Source: Microcaldota archaeon
Lineage (GTDB): Archaea > Micrarchaeota > Micrarchaeia > Anstonellales > JAHKLY01
Length of the DNA stretch: 64,000 nucleotides
Reading direction: 5' to 3'
Assembly: GCA_020854825.1 (NCBI GenBank)
Contig: JAHKLY010000001.1
Span: 1-64,000, forward strand
Numbering within the stretch: the stretch's first letter is position 1; each line of letters begins with the position of its first letter. This document shows, one piece after another, positions 44,011 to 53,713 of the stretch. The notes under the pieces are model-generated. The model was not told the origin of the DNA, made no database searches, and worked only from the letters and a program-made list of their open reading frames with translations. A program made the position numbers and the translations under genes.

Positions 44011-45174
44011 CTATTCCTGAGCTAATTGAGTTTCAATAGTTCTTGTTTCTGATTTTAAAATAGTAAGCATCTCTTGTCTAGAAGTTGAAACATTTAATTT
44101 TTGAATAACTAATATAGCATAAGAAATTTTACTTAATTCTTGTTCTGTTGAATCACTTTCATAAACCCAACGTTTTACTTGAGTTAAAAATTCACCAATA
44201 GCCTTTTTTAATTTATCATTAGAAATTTTTAATTTGATTAAGTCATCTACTTCTATATATTCAATATAAGATGTATCTTTTTCTAATTCTGCTGCAACTA
44301 AATGATTATAAAAAGGGTTAATTATACTTTTATATTTAAAAGCTTCTGCTTCTTCTGCTTTTCGTTTTTCTTCTTTTTCTGCCAAAATTCTCTCTTCACC
44401 AACTAAAAAGTGAGTAGCATAATCATCAAAAGATTTTTTTTTATGGTCAGAATATCCTTGGTTTGCGGCTGGTTTAAATTCTTCTGGTAATCTATCAAAA
44501 TAATTTACTTTATAATCATCTAAAATAAATGTTTCATCAAATTTAACCTTATTACTTTTATCTTGAAATAATACTATAATTCCTACTAATTCTTTAACTG
44601 CTTCTTCTGTTAGTGTATATTTTTTAAGAGATAATACATCATCTCTGAATACTTTTTTAACATCAGATAAAACACTATCCATAAATCCTTCTCCAGTTAA
44701 ATTTTCTGCTTCTCTTGCTATTTGTGCATATGCTTCTAAATCATCTGCTTTTAATGCTGCTTGCATTCCTTTTTTTATACATTCTCTAGCAATTAAATAA
44801 TTTCTATTTTCATTTCTAATATTTAAATGGTATATCGCTCCTTCTAAATATGTTTCATATGCTAACCTTTGCCTATCTTGTTTAGCATCTTCTCTAAAAT
44901 TCTCAGCTCTAAGTTCTAATAATTCTCCTGCGTACTGATACTGTCCTAGTTCCTTAAATTTAATTGCAGTTTGAACAGTTAATGAAACCCAAAGAATATT
45001 ATCCTCTGTATTAATACCTTGTCTTGTTAATTGAACTGCTCTAGCATAATCCTTATTTTGAATTGCATCTTCTAATTGTTGAACTATTTTTGCTTGTTGT
45101 TCATTAGCTGGAGTTACGAGATAATTTATTGACTTCATATATATCTCTGTTTTTTGTACATATTCTGGGGACAT
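44011..45174 (-). CDS. helical-repeat protein, larger gene of cassette B
   Basis: A 387-aa soluble protein. Residues about 30-175 are TPR-like helical repeats (LWVSLTVQTAIKFKELGQYQYAGELLELRAENF), paralogous to 38544-39167. A long charged helix (EERILAEKEEKRKAEEAEAF) and a further helical domain follow, which cassette A lacks. It follows the small cassette gene with one base between. No known family is recognised. Confidence 0.75.
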   Translation of the reverse strand: MSPEYVQKTEIYMKSINYLVTPANEQQAKIVQQLEDAIQNKDYARAVQLTRQGINTEDNILWVSLTVQTAIKFKELGQYQYAGELLELRAENFREDAKQDRQRLAYETYLEGAIYHLNIRNENRNYLIARECIKKGMQAALKADDLEAYAQIAREAENLTGEGFMDSVLSDVKKVFRDDVLSLKKYTLTEEAVKELVGIIVLFQDKSNKVKFDETFILDDYKVNYFDRLPEEFKPAANQGYSDHKKKSFDDYATHFLVGEERILAEKEEKRKAEEAEAFKYKSIINPFYNHLVAAELEKDTSYIEYIEVDDLIKLKISNDKLKKAIGEFLTQVKRWVYESDSTEQELSKISYAILVIQKLNVSTSRQEMLTILKSETRTIETQLAQE

Positions 45175-45175
45175 A

Positions 45176-45607
45176 TCAATTTCCTCGTTTTATTTTAAAT
45201 TCTGAATTAATTTTATTTTCTAAATTAATTGAAATTTTTTCCAATCTTTCTATATTATTATGACATGATTCAACATCTCGTTCTTGAGATTTTAATCTTT
45301 CAGCTTCTTTAATCCAAGAACTAATCGAATATTCAATATTCTCTAATGCTTTTCTAAAATCTCCTACTTCTTCATATTTTATGGCTAATGTTTCAAATAA
45401 TCTTGCACACCTATAATAATTAGGAGTTTCTTTATGAAAAGCTTTTGATAAATTTAAAAACGTTGATTCTAAATCTCCTCTATCTAAAAATTTTTTAGCA
45501 TTAAAAATATATGCTTCGAATGTTTCTCCTTCTTCTATGGTAGTATCAAATTTTTTACCTTCAATTGTTTTACCAGGAGTTATATTTAATTTATCAAGTA
45601 ATGTCAT
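45176..45607 (-). CDS. helical-repeat protein, small gene of cassette B
   Basis: A 143-aa paralogue of 39168-39602, similar over almost the full length (shared FEAYIF-type start, GDLxS, CAxLFE, IxYxISSW, and a final Cys followed by IExL). It is TPR-like. The ATG at 45607 lies close to an AT-rich promoter (TTTTTAAATG). The two cassettes have the same gene order and orientation. Confidence 0.78.
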   Translation of the reverse strand: MTLLDKLNITPGKTIEGKKFDTTIEEGETFEAYIFNAKKFLDRGDLESTFLNLSKAFHKETPNYYRCARLFETLAIKYEEVGDFRKALENIEYSISSWIKEAERLKSQERDVESCHNNIERLEKISINLENKINSEFKIKRGN

Positions 45608-45767
45608 ATATTTTGTATGGAGTTTAACATTTAAAAAGGTTTTCTTAAATTTGAATTATGTTTGTTTAATAGAATATATACTCTGATATTTTTAAGATGT
45701 TTTAATAAAAGTAAGATAATGGAAAGGTTTATAAAGTCAGAATGCGCTATTTATGTGGGTTGATTAT

Positions 45768-46073
45768 ATGAAAATGAAGACAAAAGTATTTATTGGATTG
45801 CTTGCAGTCAGTTCAATTTTTGGTCAAAATAGAATAAATCCCTTTGATAATATTAAACCAAGTTCGGATTACTTAAAAATAGAAGAAATTGGAACTGATA
45901 CTAAAGAAAAAATAAAAAATACTATCTCATCCCCTAAGAAAAAAGAAGGAAAATCAAGAAGAAAAGGAAAAGAAAATAAAGAAAAAAGATGGGAAAAAAC
46001 CCCTCCGGAAAAAAGGGATTATTTTGAAATAGAAAATTGGAAATCAAGAGAAGGAAAGTTCGTTTATTGTTAA
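45768..46073 (+). CDS. unknown small exported basic protein
   Basis: A 101-aa product with a signal peptide (MKMKTKVFIGLLAVSSIFGQ) and a strongly basic Lys/Arg/Glu-rich mature part (KKKEGKSRRKGKENKEKR). TTTATAAA at 45728-45735 is a good TATA box about 33 bp before the ATG. It is the only plus-strand gene inside the 44.0-50.6 kb minus-strand block. No family is recognised. Confidence 0.6.
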   Translation: MKMKTKVFIGLLAVSSIFGQNRINPFDNIKPSSDYLKIEEIGTDTKEKIKNTISSPKKKEGKSRRKGKENKEKRWEKTPPEKRDYFEIENWKSREGKFVYC

Positions 46074-46077
46074 ACAA

Positions 46078-48612
46078 TTAATATATAACTCCCATAATTG
46101 TTTCCGCTGAAATGTTTTGATTGGGTGAGGATGTTTTATCAATTTTTGAAGAACTTACTCGTTTTAAAAGGCCTGATTTTTTAAACAAAAAATTATTAAT
46201 TCTTAGTTTGTATAACTCTACATCTACTTTTAAAGAATTTAATACAAATCCCCTATGAAATTCAACTGTTGAAATTTCTCCATTTTTATTATATGCAATA
46301 AGTAAATTATGTGTGTTGTTAGTTCCCCAATGACTAACCTTCTCTTCAAGATAGTCACCGGGTTCTATTTCTCCCAACATATTATTTACATCTTGTCCAA
46401 AATTATGAGTTATTTCTATGGCCCTCTCTCCAGAAACAAAATGTAAGGGTATTTGATCACTTATGCTTCCCGTACTTTTAAACCAAATAACTCCTGGATA
46501 ATTACTAGTTGATCTTATAAATATATTTTGTTTTGTTTTTGTAGAATGGCTCGCATTTATATTAAATAAATTTTCTTTTACATTTGTTAAACCTAAATGC
46601 TCCTTTATTTTAAAAGGTATCTTAGTTAAATCTATTATTTGTCTTCTAGAACTTAATTGAGTTCTAATAGTTCCCAAATTATCATTTGTTTTTAAAATTC
46701 CATATATGGAAAATACTTTCCATTCTTCCACTGTCGGAGATGAAGTTTTGTCTCTTTGAAGATATAGATTATCTAACGTTCTTTCTAAAACTTTAATAAA
46801 TAATTCTTTATTCCTTCCGCCTAATCTCTGTTGAATTGTAGTAGCATCAGTCCACTGATTAGAAGCAATATAATTAAATGTTGCTTGCATTTCCTCTTTA
46901 TTATTTACTTGAAACCCATACCACCAGAAAATTTCTAATTTTACTAATGCATCATAACAATCATTAAACTTAGGTACATAAAGACCCATATCTATCTTTG
47001 TTTCAAATATTAACATACCATAAAAAGATACAAATAACTTGTGTAAATGATTATTTTCATTTTGATTTAAATTTACTCTATTATAATAATAAATACTCAG
47101 CATATCTTTTACGGATATATCCTGTTTTCCAGTTTCATAAGAATTTTTTTGAAAACCCACTATTGTTTCTAATATCTTTTCATTTGTTGAAATTCCTTCT
47201 AAATTAGCTCTGAAACAATTCTGTTTTTTTCCTTGTAAATTATGAAACACTTCATCTAATATAAAAAAGGAGAACACAGTTGTAAAATAATTTTCATAAT
47301 TTTTTTGGTGTGGGTAAAACTTTCTGCTTCTTAAAAATTCTGTGGTTTTTTGGATTAACTGAGAAAATTTAGGCAATGTTTCTTGGTTTAAATATGATTC
47401 TATTTTGGGAGGGTGAATGTTTTGTGATTTTAAAAATTGTTTTCCTTCCTCAGGCATATTTTCCATTATGGCCTCCCATCTACTTTGAGTAGAATTAAAA
47501 TCTCCATAAATAATTTTGATTGCTTCTTCTGGAAGGAATTGTTTTATTCTATTTATCATAAATTCAAAAGAAGAATTTAAAGTTTCATTAGTGTTAATAT
47601 TACTTTCAATATTTTTGGTTATTTGATCTACTATATTCGAAAGAGTATAAAAATGAGTAATATCTCTAAATCTAAATTTTGCTATTTTTTCTAGATCTTG
47701 AGCTGAAAAAACTTGTTTTCCAATTGAAGTTATATATTCAGAAGAATAAATTGAATTTAAAGAAAGAAATATTTTGTAAACTTCATATTGGGATTCTTTT
47801 TTAGTTTTTAGTAAACTATTTAACATAAATAAAGTTGGAGTATCTCTATTATTTATAATAAAACTCTCTAAGATATATCCTGTTTTTGAAATTACTCCTT
47901 TTTCAGATAATTCACTGATTGTGTATGGATTTCTCCTCTCGGGGAATTGATTCTTTAGGGTTTCAATCATTAAATATGCTTCTAACATTGATTTTTCTTG
48001 ATCATATAACTGTGCTTTTTCAAGTATCCCCGTATTGGTATCTATAATTAATGAACTAAATGACTCATCTATTTCTGTAATGTGTCTTTCTATATCCCCT
48101 ATTGACGTTTGTGTTTGGACTTTAAATTTCATATCAAATATATTCCATTTTACTATTTCACATAACTGATCTGCCATATCTGTGTTGTTATGTTCAAAAG
48201 AAAAATTTAAATAAAATTTAGATAAATTAAAATATGATAAATCCTGACCTTCAAAGGAAACATCAAAAAATGAATTATATACAATTCTCTCTGCATCTTC
48301 TTTAGTAATTAATAAATTAATTCCTTGATTTTGAAAATAGTGAATCGCAGTAGCAGTGTTAATTAAAATTTCTTGTATTTTTTCTATTCTTGTTGCTTTA
48401 TTTGGTATGTCTATTAAACAAGAATTTAAATCAATTATCAAAAAATTTAATATTTTTATTGCTGAATTATAGTCTTCTTCAGTAAACTTAATTTCTCCTC
48501 TTCCAAAAGATTTGTTTCTATCTAACCCATTTTGCATTAAATAAAAATATGATGGGAAGATTGGATTTACATCTATATTCACTTCTGGTTTAAAATTGAA
48601 CTCCACTTTCAT
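46078..48612 (-). CDS. unknown 844-aa soluble protein
   Basis: A large cytosolic protein with no signal or membrane segment. Residues 1-640 are largely helical, with many Phe/Tyr/Asn and no ATPase or nuclease motif visible. From about 645 to 805 it becomes beta-rich (NYPGVIWFKSTGSISDQI, EPGDYLEEKVSHWG). It overlaps the preceding 672-aa gene by 23 bases, so both are co-translated. I do not recognise a family. It may be a scaffold working with the neighbouring helical-repeat cassettes. Confidence 0.75.
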   Translation of the reverse strand: MKVEFNFKPEVNIDVNPIFPSYFYLMQNGLDRNKSFGRGEIKFTEEDYNSAIKILNFLIIDLNSCLIDIPNKATRIEKIQEILINTATAIHYFQNQGINLLITKEDAERIVYNSFFDVSFEGQDLSYFNLSKFYLNFSFEHNNTDMADQLCEIVKWNIFDMKFKVQTQTSIGDIERHITEIDESFSSLIIDTNTGILEKAQLYDQEKSMLEAYLMIETLKNQFPERRNPYTISELSEKGVISKTGYILESFIINNRDTPTLFMLNSLLKTKKESQYEVYKIFLSLNSIYSSEYITSIGKQVFSAQDLEKIAKFRFRDITHFYTLSNIVDQITKNIESNINTNETLNSSFEFMINRIKQFLPEEAIKIIYGDFNSTQSRWEAIMENMPEEGKQFLKSQNIHPPKIESYLNQETLPKFSQLIQKTTEFLRSRKFYPHQKNYENYFTTVFSFFILDEVFHNLQGKKQNCFRANLEGISTNEKILETIVGFQKNSYETGKQDISVKDMLSIYYYNRVNLNQNENNHLHKLFVSFYGMLIFETKIDMGLYVPKFNDCYDALVKLEIFWWYGFQVNNKEEMQATFNYIASNQWTDATTIQQRLGGRNKELFIKVLERTLDNLYLQRDKTSSPTVEEWKVFSIYGILKTNDNLGTIRTQLSSRRQIIDLTKIPFKIKEHLGLTNVKENLFNINASHSTKTKQNIFIRSTSNYPGVIWFKSTGSISDQIPLHFVSGERAIEITHNFGQDVNNMLGEIEPGDYLEEKVSHWGTNNTHNLLIAYNKNGEISTVEFHRGFVLNSLKVDVELYKLRINNFLFKKSGLLKRVSSSKIDKTSSPNQNISAETIMGVIY

Positions 48613-50608
48613 TTCCCCCTACTCTTTTTGCTTCTTGTAATTTTTTAATATCCTCATCTAAAAGTTTTAATTCTTCTGAGAGTATCCTTCTTTCATCTGA
48701 AGATGCAAAGGTAAACTCTTTTAATAACTCTTCTTTTCTTTTTGTTAAATTTTCTAATTCAGTTTTTTGAATTGCACTTTTTTGATCTTCTTTTTGAACA
48801 GGAAGAATCCTTGTTGTTTCAAAGATTTGCCTATTGTCCTCATTTTTTATTTGCCAAGGATTAACTGGTTCGGATTCTAACTCTCTTTTTGTTTCTTCTG
48901 TTTTTGATTCAGAAACTACTATCTTTTTTGGTGTTTCTTTTTGAGATGTATATATTTCCTCTTTCTTTGATTCTTTTAATACAATTGAAGGTACTATAGG
49001 ACCTAAAATAATTTTTAGATTTTTTCTTTTTGTTTCTTCAACAACTAAAACTTCTGGTTCTTTTCCGGTTAATTTTGAATATTTTTCTCTTTCAAATTCA
49101 AGATCTGCATTTCTACTTTCTAAATCCAATAATATTTTTTCTGCTTCTTTTTCATGTACTTTTGCAAGTTCTATTTTTCCTTGTTTTTTATATTCTGCAC
49201 TAATTGCTAATTCATCTAAATATTCCATAGTAAGTATGCTCACATCTCTTTGAGCTAAAGATATCAAAACAAATAAATTTGCCTCTTCCTTTGTTATTTC
49301 TCCTGCTTTAATAGCTTCTGCAAATGGTTCAGTATTAGGATCAAAAAATGCATATTTTTCAATTCTATTTCCCTTTCTAATTTCTCTTATTTTATATGGG
49401 ACTTCTATTCCGGGGAACATTTCAACTGTTCCTTCATATTCTACTCTTTGATTAAATGAAGGAAATTCACGTGAATCTGATTTAGATAAATCTTTAGAAA
49501 TAGAAGCTGTCCAAACATTCTTTTCTATCTTTCTTTCTAACTCTTCAATTTCCTGCGCAATTTGATCTTCTTCTGGAATAATTGGAGATTTTTCAACTCG
49601 TTGTTGTTCTTCTCTTATAAATTGTTTTTCAGTTTCTTTAATTTCTTTACCAGATTTAAGTTTTAATTCTTCTTTTTCTGCTGTTACCTCACGTTCCTTA
49701 GGAGGTATTGGAGTTGAGTCTAAAATAGGGATTTCAATAATCTTTTCAGCAGTAACATCTACATTATATTTATCTCTAAATTCTAAAATCTTATTAATTT
49801 CTTTTTCTTTATTATTTAGCCATTCTACATAATTTTCATATATATGATATTTTTCTTTTAAATTTTCAATATCCTTTTTAAATTCTTCTAATTTATCACT
49901 AAAAAGAGAACGAACATCCCTGCCTATTGCATCTGTAATTTCTTCTGGAACTGGTAATTTAATTTGACCAAAACCCTCTTCAGAAATAATTGGAGACTTT
50001 TGAATTCTTTCTTTCTCTTCTATTATAAATTCAGATTTTGGAGGTTCTCTAATTGAACGACTTCTCAAAGTAGGAACCATTTGGCTATATTTTTTATCAA
50101 GTATCTCTCTTTCTCTTGGAGTTATATCTAAAGACCTTTCTTCTGCTCTTAATTCTATTTTTCCAATTGGCAATAAATATTCAGCTACATCTTGCCTCTC
50201 TTGCATCCAATTTATACAGTATTTTTTGATGCTATTATTTTCAATTTGATTAACAAATTGTTCTGCTAATGTTCCTTTTTTAGAAGAATCTAAATTATGT
50301 AAATAGCTTCTAATTAAGTTATCTCTTTCTTTAGAATAACCATAATGATAATATGTCAAAGCGATTACTTCTCTCAATTCGGGATTCCCTGCCCTAAATA
50401 TTTCTTTATATTTTTCATTTTTTTCTAAGTTATATGCTCTAAAAACAGCTTCATCAATTTTTGTCAATTGAATACCATACGGAACACCAGAAAAATATGC
50501 TAATTTTGTTCTTAAATCAATTTGTTCTTCTGGAGCATTTCTCCTTTCATACGCATAATAATTCCCTTTAATCGTGTCCATATGTGAAATTGATATATAA
50601 TCTGCCAT
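48590..50608 (-). CDS. unknown 672-aa charged protein, first gene of the operon
   Basis: A soluble, Glu/Lys-rich protein. The N-terminal ~150 residues look globular and helical (MADYISISHMDTIKGNYYAY). A long linker contains two copies of a short motif (ERIQKSPIISEE near 205 and QRVEKSPIIPEE near 340), which may be docking sites. A second globular part follows (GTVEMFPGIEVPYKIREI to residue ~520), then a coiled-coil C-terminus. GAGGGTTGA precedes ATG 50608. No family is recognised. Confidence 0.72.
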   Translation of the reverse strand: MADYISISHMDTIKGNYYAYERRNAPEEQIDLRTKLAYFSGVPYGIQLTKIDEAVFRAYNLEKNEKYKEIFRAGNPELREVIALTYYHYGYSKERDNLIRSYLHNLDSSKKGTLAEQFVNQIENNSIKKYCINWMQERQDVAEYLLPIGKIELRAEERSLDITPREREILDKKYSQMVPTLRSRSIREPPKSEFIIEEKERIQKSPIISEEGFGQIKLPVPEEITDAIGRDVRSLFSDKLEEFKKDIENLKEKYHIYENYVEWLNNKEKEINKILEFRDKYNVDVTAEKIIEIPILDSTPIPPKEREVTAEKEELKLKSGKEIKETEKQFIREEQQRVEKSPIIPEEDQIAQEIEELERKIEKNVWTASISKDLSKSDSREFPSFNQRVEYEGTVEMFPGIEVPYKIREIRKGNRIEKYAFFDPNTEPFAEAIKAGEITKEEANLFVLISLAQRDVSILTMEYLDELAISAEYKKQGKIELAKVHEKEAEKILLDLESRNADLEFEREKYSKLTGKEPEVLVVEETKRKNLKIILGPIVPSIVLKESKKEEIYTSQKETPKKIVVSESKTEETKRELESEPVNPWQIKNEDNRQIFETTRILPVQKEDQKSAIQKTELENLTKRKEELLKEFTFASSDERRILSEELKLLDEDIKKLQEAKRVGGNESGVQF

Positions 50609-50698
50609 ATTCAACCCTCTTTTATATATATTTGGTATCTTTTTCTGTTTTTATATCTTTCGCAAGCTTTATTATTGTTTTTACAGGATTAAATATAT

Positions 50699-51709
50699 AT
50701 GAATATACTTATTACTGGTGCTACTGGACACTTAGGAGCTTATTTATTAGAAGAACTTGCAGATACAAATTATAATTTAAGAATACTTCTAAAAAATCCT
50801 GATGAAACCTCTAAATTAGAAAATTATCCCCATATTGAATTATTTTATGGAGATTTAACAGATCCAGAAACATTAGAAGGAGTAACAAAGGAAATACAGG
50901 TAGTTATACATCTAGCAGCAGTTATTGATTATATTGCTCCTGAAAGTACATTATATTCAGTTAATTATGAAGGTACAAAAAATCTAATACGAGAATGTGC
51001 TAAAACAGGAATTAAAAAATTTATATTTATTAGTTCCACCGCAGTTTATGGAAAAAATTTACCTAACTATCCAATAAAAGAAGATTATAGATTAAAACCA
51101 AATAATGCTTATGGAAAATCTAAAATGCTGGCTGAACAAGAGTTATTAAAATTCAAAGATGAGATGGATATTATAATACTTAGATTGTCTATGTTATATG
51201 GTAGAGGATTTAATAAAGGATACTTTTATATTTTAAGATCTATTGAAAATAAAAATATGAAAATTATAGGTGATGGAAAAAATCATATCCCTCTCCTACA
51301 TGCTAAAGATGCCATACAAGCAATAATATTAAGTTTAGAAAATAAAACAAAAAGTGGTTCAATATATAACGTTACAAATAAAAATACAATAACACAAAAC
51401 GAATTATTGCAAATAAGTGCAAAAGAGTTAAACATAGAGCCACCAAAAAATAAAACTCCTATTTTTATACCAAAAATATTAGCAGGTTTGGAAATATTAA
51501 CAAGCTATTTAACAATGAGTGAACCAAAATTATTAAATGAATATATTGATAAAATATCTTCTGACAGACAATTTAGTATATATACGATTGAAATTGAATT
51601 GGGATTTATTCCAAAAATGGACATAAAAAAAGGTATAAAAGAGATGGTTGAATATTATATACAAGAAGAATATAATAAAACGGAGGGAACAAAAAATGAA
51701 GAAAATTGA
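50699..51709 (+). CDS. NAD-dependent epimerase/dehydratase (extended SDR)
   Basis: A 336-aa extended SDR. NAD binding GATGHLGAYL is at residues 7-16; ISSTAVYGK and the catalytic YGKSK (Tyr about residue 138) follow; the C-terminal half carries the sugar-nucleotide-type substrate domain (GDGKNHIPLLHAKDA). UDP-sugar 4-epimerases and 3-beta-HSD-like reductases share this plan, so the substrate is open. Its end overlaps GGGP synthase by 14 bases, suggesting lipid or glycan head-group chemistry. Confidence 0.85.
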   Translation: MNILITGATGHLGAYLLEELADTNYNLRILLKNPDETSKLENYPHIELFYGDLTDPETLEGVTKEIQVVIHLAAVIDYIAPESTLYSVNYEGTKNLIRECAKTGIKKFIFISSTAVYGKNLPNYPIKEDYRLKPNNAYGKSKMLAEQELLKFKDEMDIIILRLSMLYGRGFNKGYFYILRSIENKNMKIIGDGKNHIPLLHAKDAIQAIILSLENKTKSGSIYNVTNKNTITQNELLQISAKELNIEPPKNKTPIFIPKILAGLEILTSYLTMSEPKLLNEYIDKISSDRQFSIYTIEIELGFIPKMDIKKGIKEMVEYYIQEEYNKTEGTKNEEN

Positions 51710-52463
51710 AAAATATATTAAAGAGGAATTAAGTAAAAAAGGAGCCTTATTTTTCGGAGTTATTGACCCTGTTGACTATAAAGACCTAAATTCCTGTATA
51801 ATTACTGCAAAAAAAACTGCAGATGCAGGTGCAGATATTTTATTATTAGGAGGAAGTATAGGTGTACAAGGAGAAATTTTAGATAATGTAACCAAAGGAA
51901 TAAAAGAAAAAACAAACACACCAGTAGTATTATTCCCTGGAAATATAGGAACAGTTACTCCTTATGCAGATGCTATGTACTTTATGTCTTTATTAAATAG
52001 TAGAAATGCTTATTGGATATCACAAGCACAAACTTTAGCAGCACCTATGATTAAACAATATAAAATCGAAACAATACCTGTGGGATACTTAATAGTAGAA
52101 CCAGGCGGAACTGCAGGTTGGGTAGGTGATGTAAATTTAATACCTAGGGCAAGACCAAAAATAGCTGCGGGTTTAGCTATGGCTGCTGAATTATCTGGGT
52201 CTGCAATGGTAATAACAGATACGGGGAGCAATCCTGAAACTGGCCACGTCCCATTAGATATGATACAAATTGTATCTCAAAGTATTGATGTACCTTATAT
52301 AGTAGCAGGAGGAATAAAAACTCCAGAACATGCAAAAAATGTTATAAAAGCAGGAGCAGACATAATACAAGTTGGAACTGGATTAGAAGATTCAAAAAAT
52401 ATTGAAGAATATGTAAAAAAAATGATTAAATCCGTAAGAGAAGAAGGTAAAAAAAGAGTGTGA
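51696..52463 (+). CDS. geranylgeranylglyceryl phosphate synthase
   Basis: A 255-aa TIM-barrel prenyltransferase making the first ether bond of archaeal lipids from G1P and GGPP. Marks are ADILLLGGSIGVQGE, VVLFPGNIGTVTPYADAM, VGYLIVEPGGTAGWVG, and the phosphate-binding AGGIKTPEHA and VGTGLE. ATG 51696 follows GGAGGG. Its presence argues for some lipid-building capacity, which many DPANN genomes lack. Confidence 0.93.
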   Translation: MKKIEKYIKEELSKKGALFFGVIDPVDYKDLNSCIITAKKTADAGADILLLGGSIGVQGEILDNVTKGIKEKTNTPVVLFPGNIGTVTPYADAMYFMSLLNSRNAYWISQAQTLAAPMIKQYKIETIPVGYLIVEPGGTAGWVGDVNLIPRARPKIAAGLAMAAELSGSAMVITDTGSNPETGHVPLDMIQIVSQSIDVPYIVAGGIKTPEHAKNVIKAGADIIQVGTGLEDSKNIEEYVKKMIKSVREEGKKRV

Positions 52464-52467
52464 TTTA

Positions 52468-53685
52468 GTGAAAAAAATATATTTTGATCATGCAGCTACT
52501 ACTCATTTAGATTCAAAAGTATTAGAAAAAATGCTGCCTTATTTAAAAACCAAATACGGAAATGCATCTTCTCTACATAATTATGGACAAGAATCTAAAG
52601 ATGCAATAGAAAAAGCAAGAAAAGAATTAGCAAATATATTAAAGTGTTCATCAGAAGAAATAATTTTTACTTCATGTGGTTCAGAATCTGATTCATTAGC
52701 CATAATTGGTTATGCATTAGCTAATAAATCAAAAGGAAACCACATTATTACATCTAAATTTGAACATCCTGCTGTGTTAGAGGCATGTAAATTCTTAGAA
52801 ACACAGGGTTTTGAAATATCATATATTTCAATAACAAAACAAGGATTAGTTGATATTGAAAAATTAAAAAAATCAATTACAAAAAAAACTATTTTAGTTT
52901 CTATAATGCACGCAAATAATGAAATAGGAACTATTCAACCAATTGAAGAAATTTATAAAATTTGTAAAGATAAAAGCAATGAATATAAAACAAAAATCGT
53001 ATTTCATACAGATGCTGTTCAAACATTTGGAAAAATTGAAATAAATTCTTCTATGGCAGATATGATCTCTATTTCAGCACATAAATTTTACGGCCCAAAA
53101 GGAATTGGTTTGCTATACAAAAAATCAGGAATAAATATTAAACCAATAATACACGGCCATCAAGAAAAGAATTTACGAGGAGGAACATATAATACAGCTT
53201 CAATAGTCGGAATGGCTGAAGCTGCCAAAATAGCTCAAAAAGAAAAAGATGTAATAAATAAAAAATTAAAAAATTTAACTGAAAAATTAACAAATGAAGT
53301 TCTTAAAATAGAAAACACTTGGATAAATGGGATAGGAAAAGGCGCAGGAGAAAATAAACTTCCAGGTTTAGTTAATTTTGGTTTTCTATTAATCGAAGGA
53401 GAATCAATTCTTATGCATTTAGATAACAAAGGGATTATGTGCTCAACAGGATCTGCATGTTCATCAGATTCATTACAAGCATCACATGTTTTACTCGCAC
53501 TTGGATTAAAACCTGAAGAAGCGCATGGTTCATTGCGCATAAGTTTAGGAAAAGAAAATACTGAAGAAGATATTGACTATTTCTTATCAGTACTGCCAGA
53601 AATAGTGGAAAAATTAAGAAATATGTCGCCTTTTAAAAACAAGGCGCAATTAAAAAGTTTCAAAGGCAATTCAACATGTCGTTAA
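52468..53685 (+). CDS. iscS: cysteine desulfurase (IscS/NifS)
   Basis: A 405-aa PLP enzyme that supplies sulfur for Fe-S clusters and tRNA thiolation. YFDHAATTHLD begins the protein (after a GTG start); HANNEIGTIQPI, the PLP lysine in SISAHKFYGPKG (near 208), RGGTYNT, and the active-site Cys loop CSTGSACSSD (near 330) are all present. The IscU gene lies 1 kb downstream. GTG at 52468 is the only start in place; it follows the GGGP synthase stop by five bases. Confidence 0.95.
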   Translation: MKKIYFDHAATTHLDSKVLEKMLPYLKTKYGNASSLHNYGQESKDAIEKARKELANILKCSSEEIIFTSCGSESDSLAIIGYALANKSKGNHIITSKFEHPAVLEACKFLETQGFEISYISITKQGLVDIEKLKKSITKKTILVSIMHANNEIGTIQPIEEIYKICKDKSNEYKTKIVFHTDAVQTFGKIEINSSMADMISISAHKFYGPKGIGLLYKKSGINIKPIIHGHQEKNLRGGTYNTASIVGMAEAAKIAQKEKDVINKKLKNLTEKLTNEVLKIENTWINGIGKGAGENKLPGLVNFGFLLIEGESILMHLDNKGIMCSTGSACSSDSLQASHVLLALGLKPEEAHGSLRISLGKENTEEDIDYFLSVLPEIVEKLRNMSPFKNKAQLKSFKGNSTCR

Positions 53686-53713
53686 AACTTAACAATACAA
53701 ACATTAATAAATA

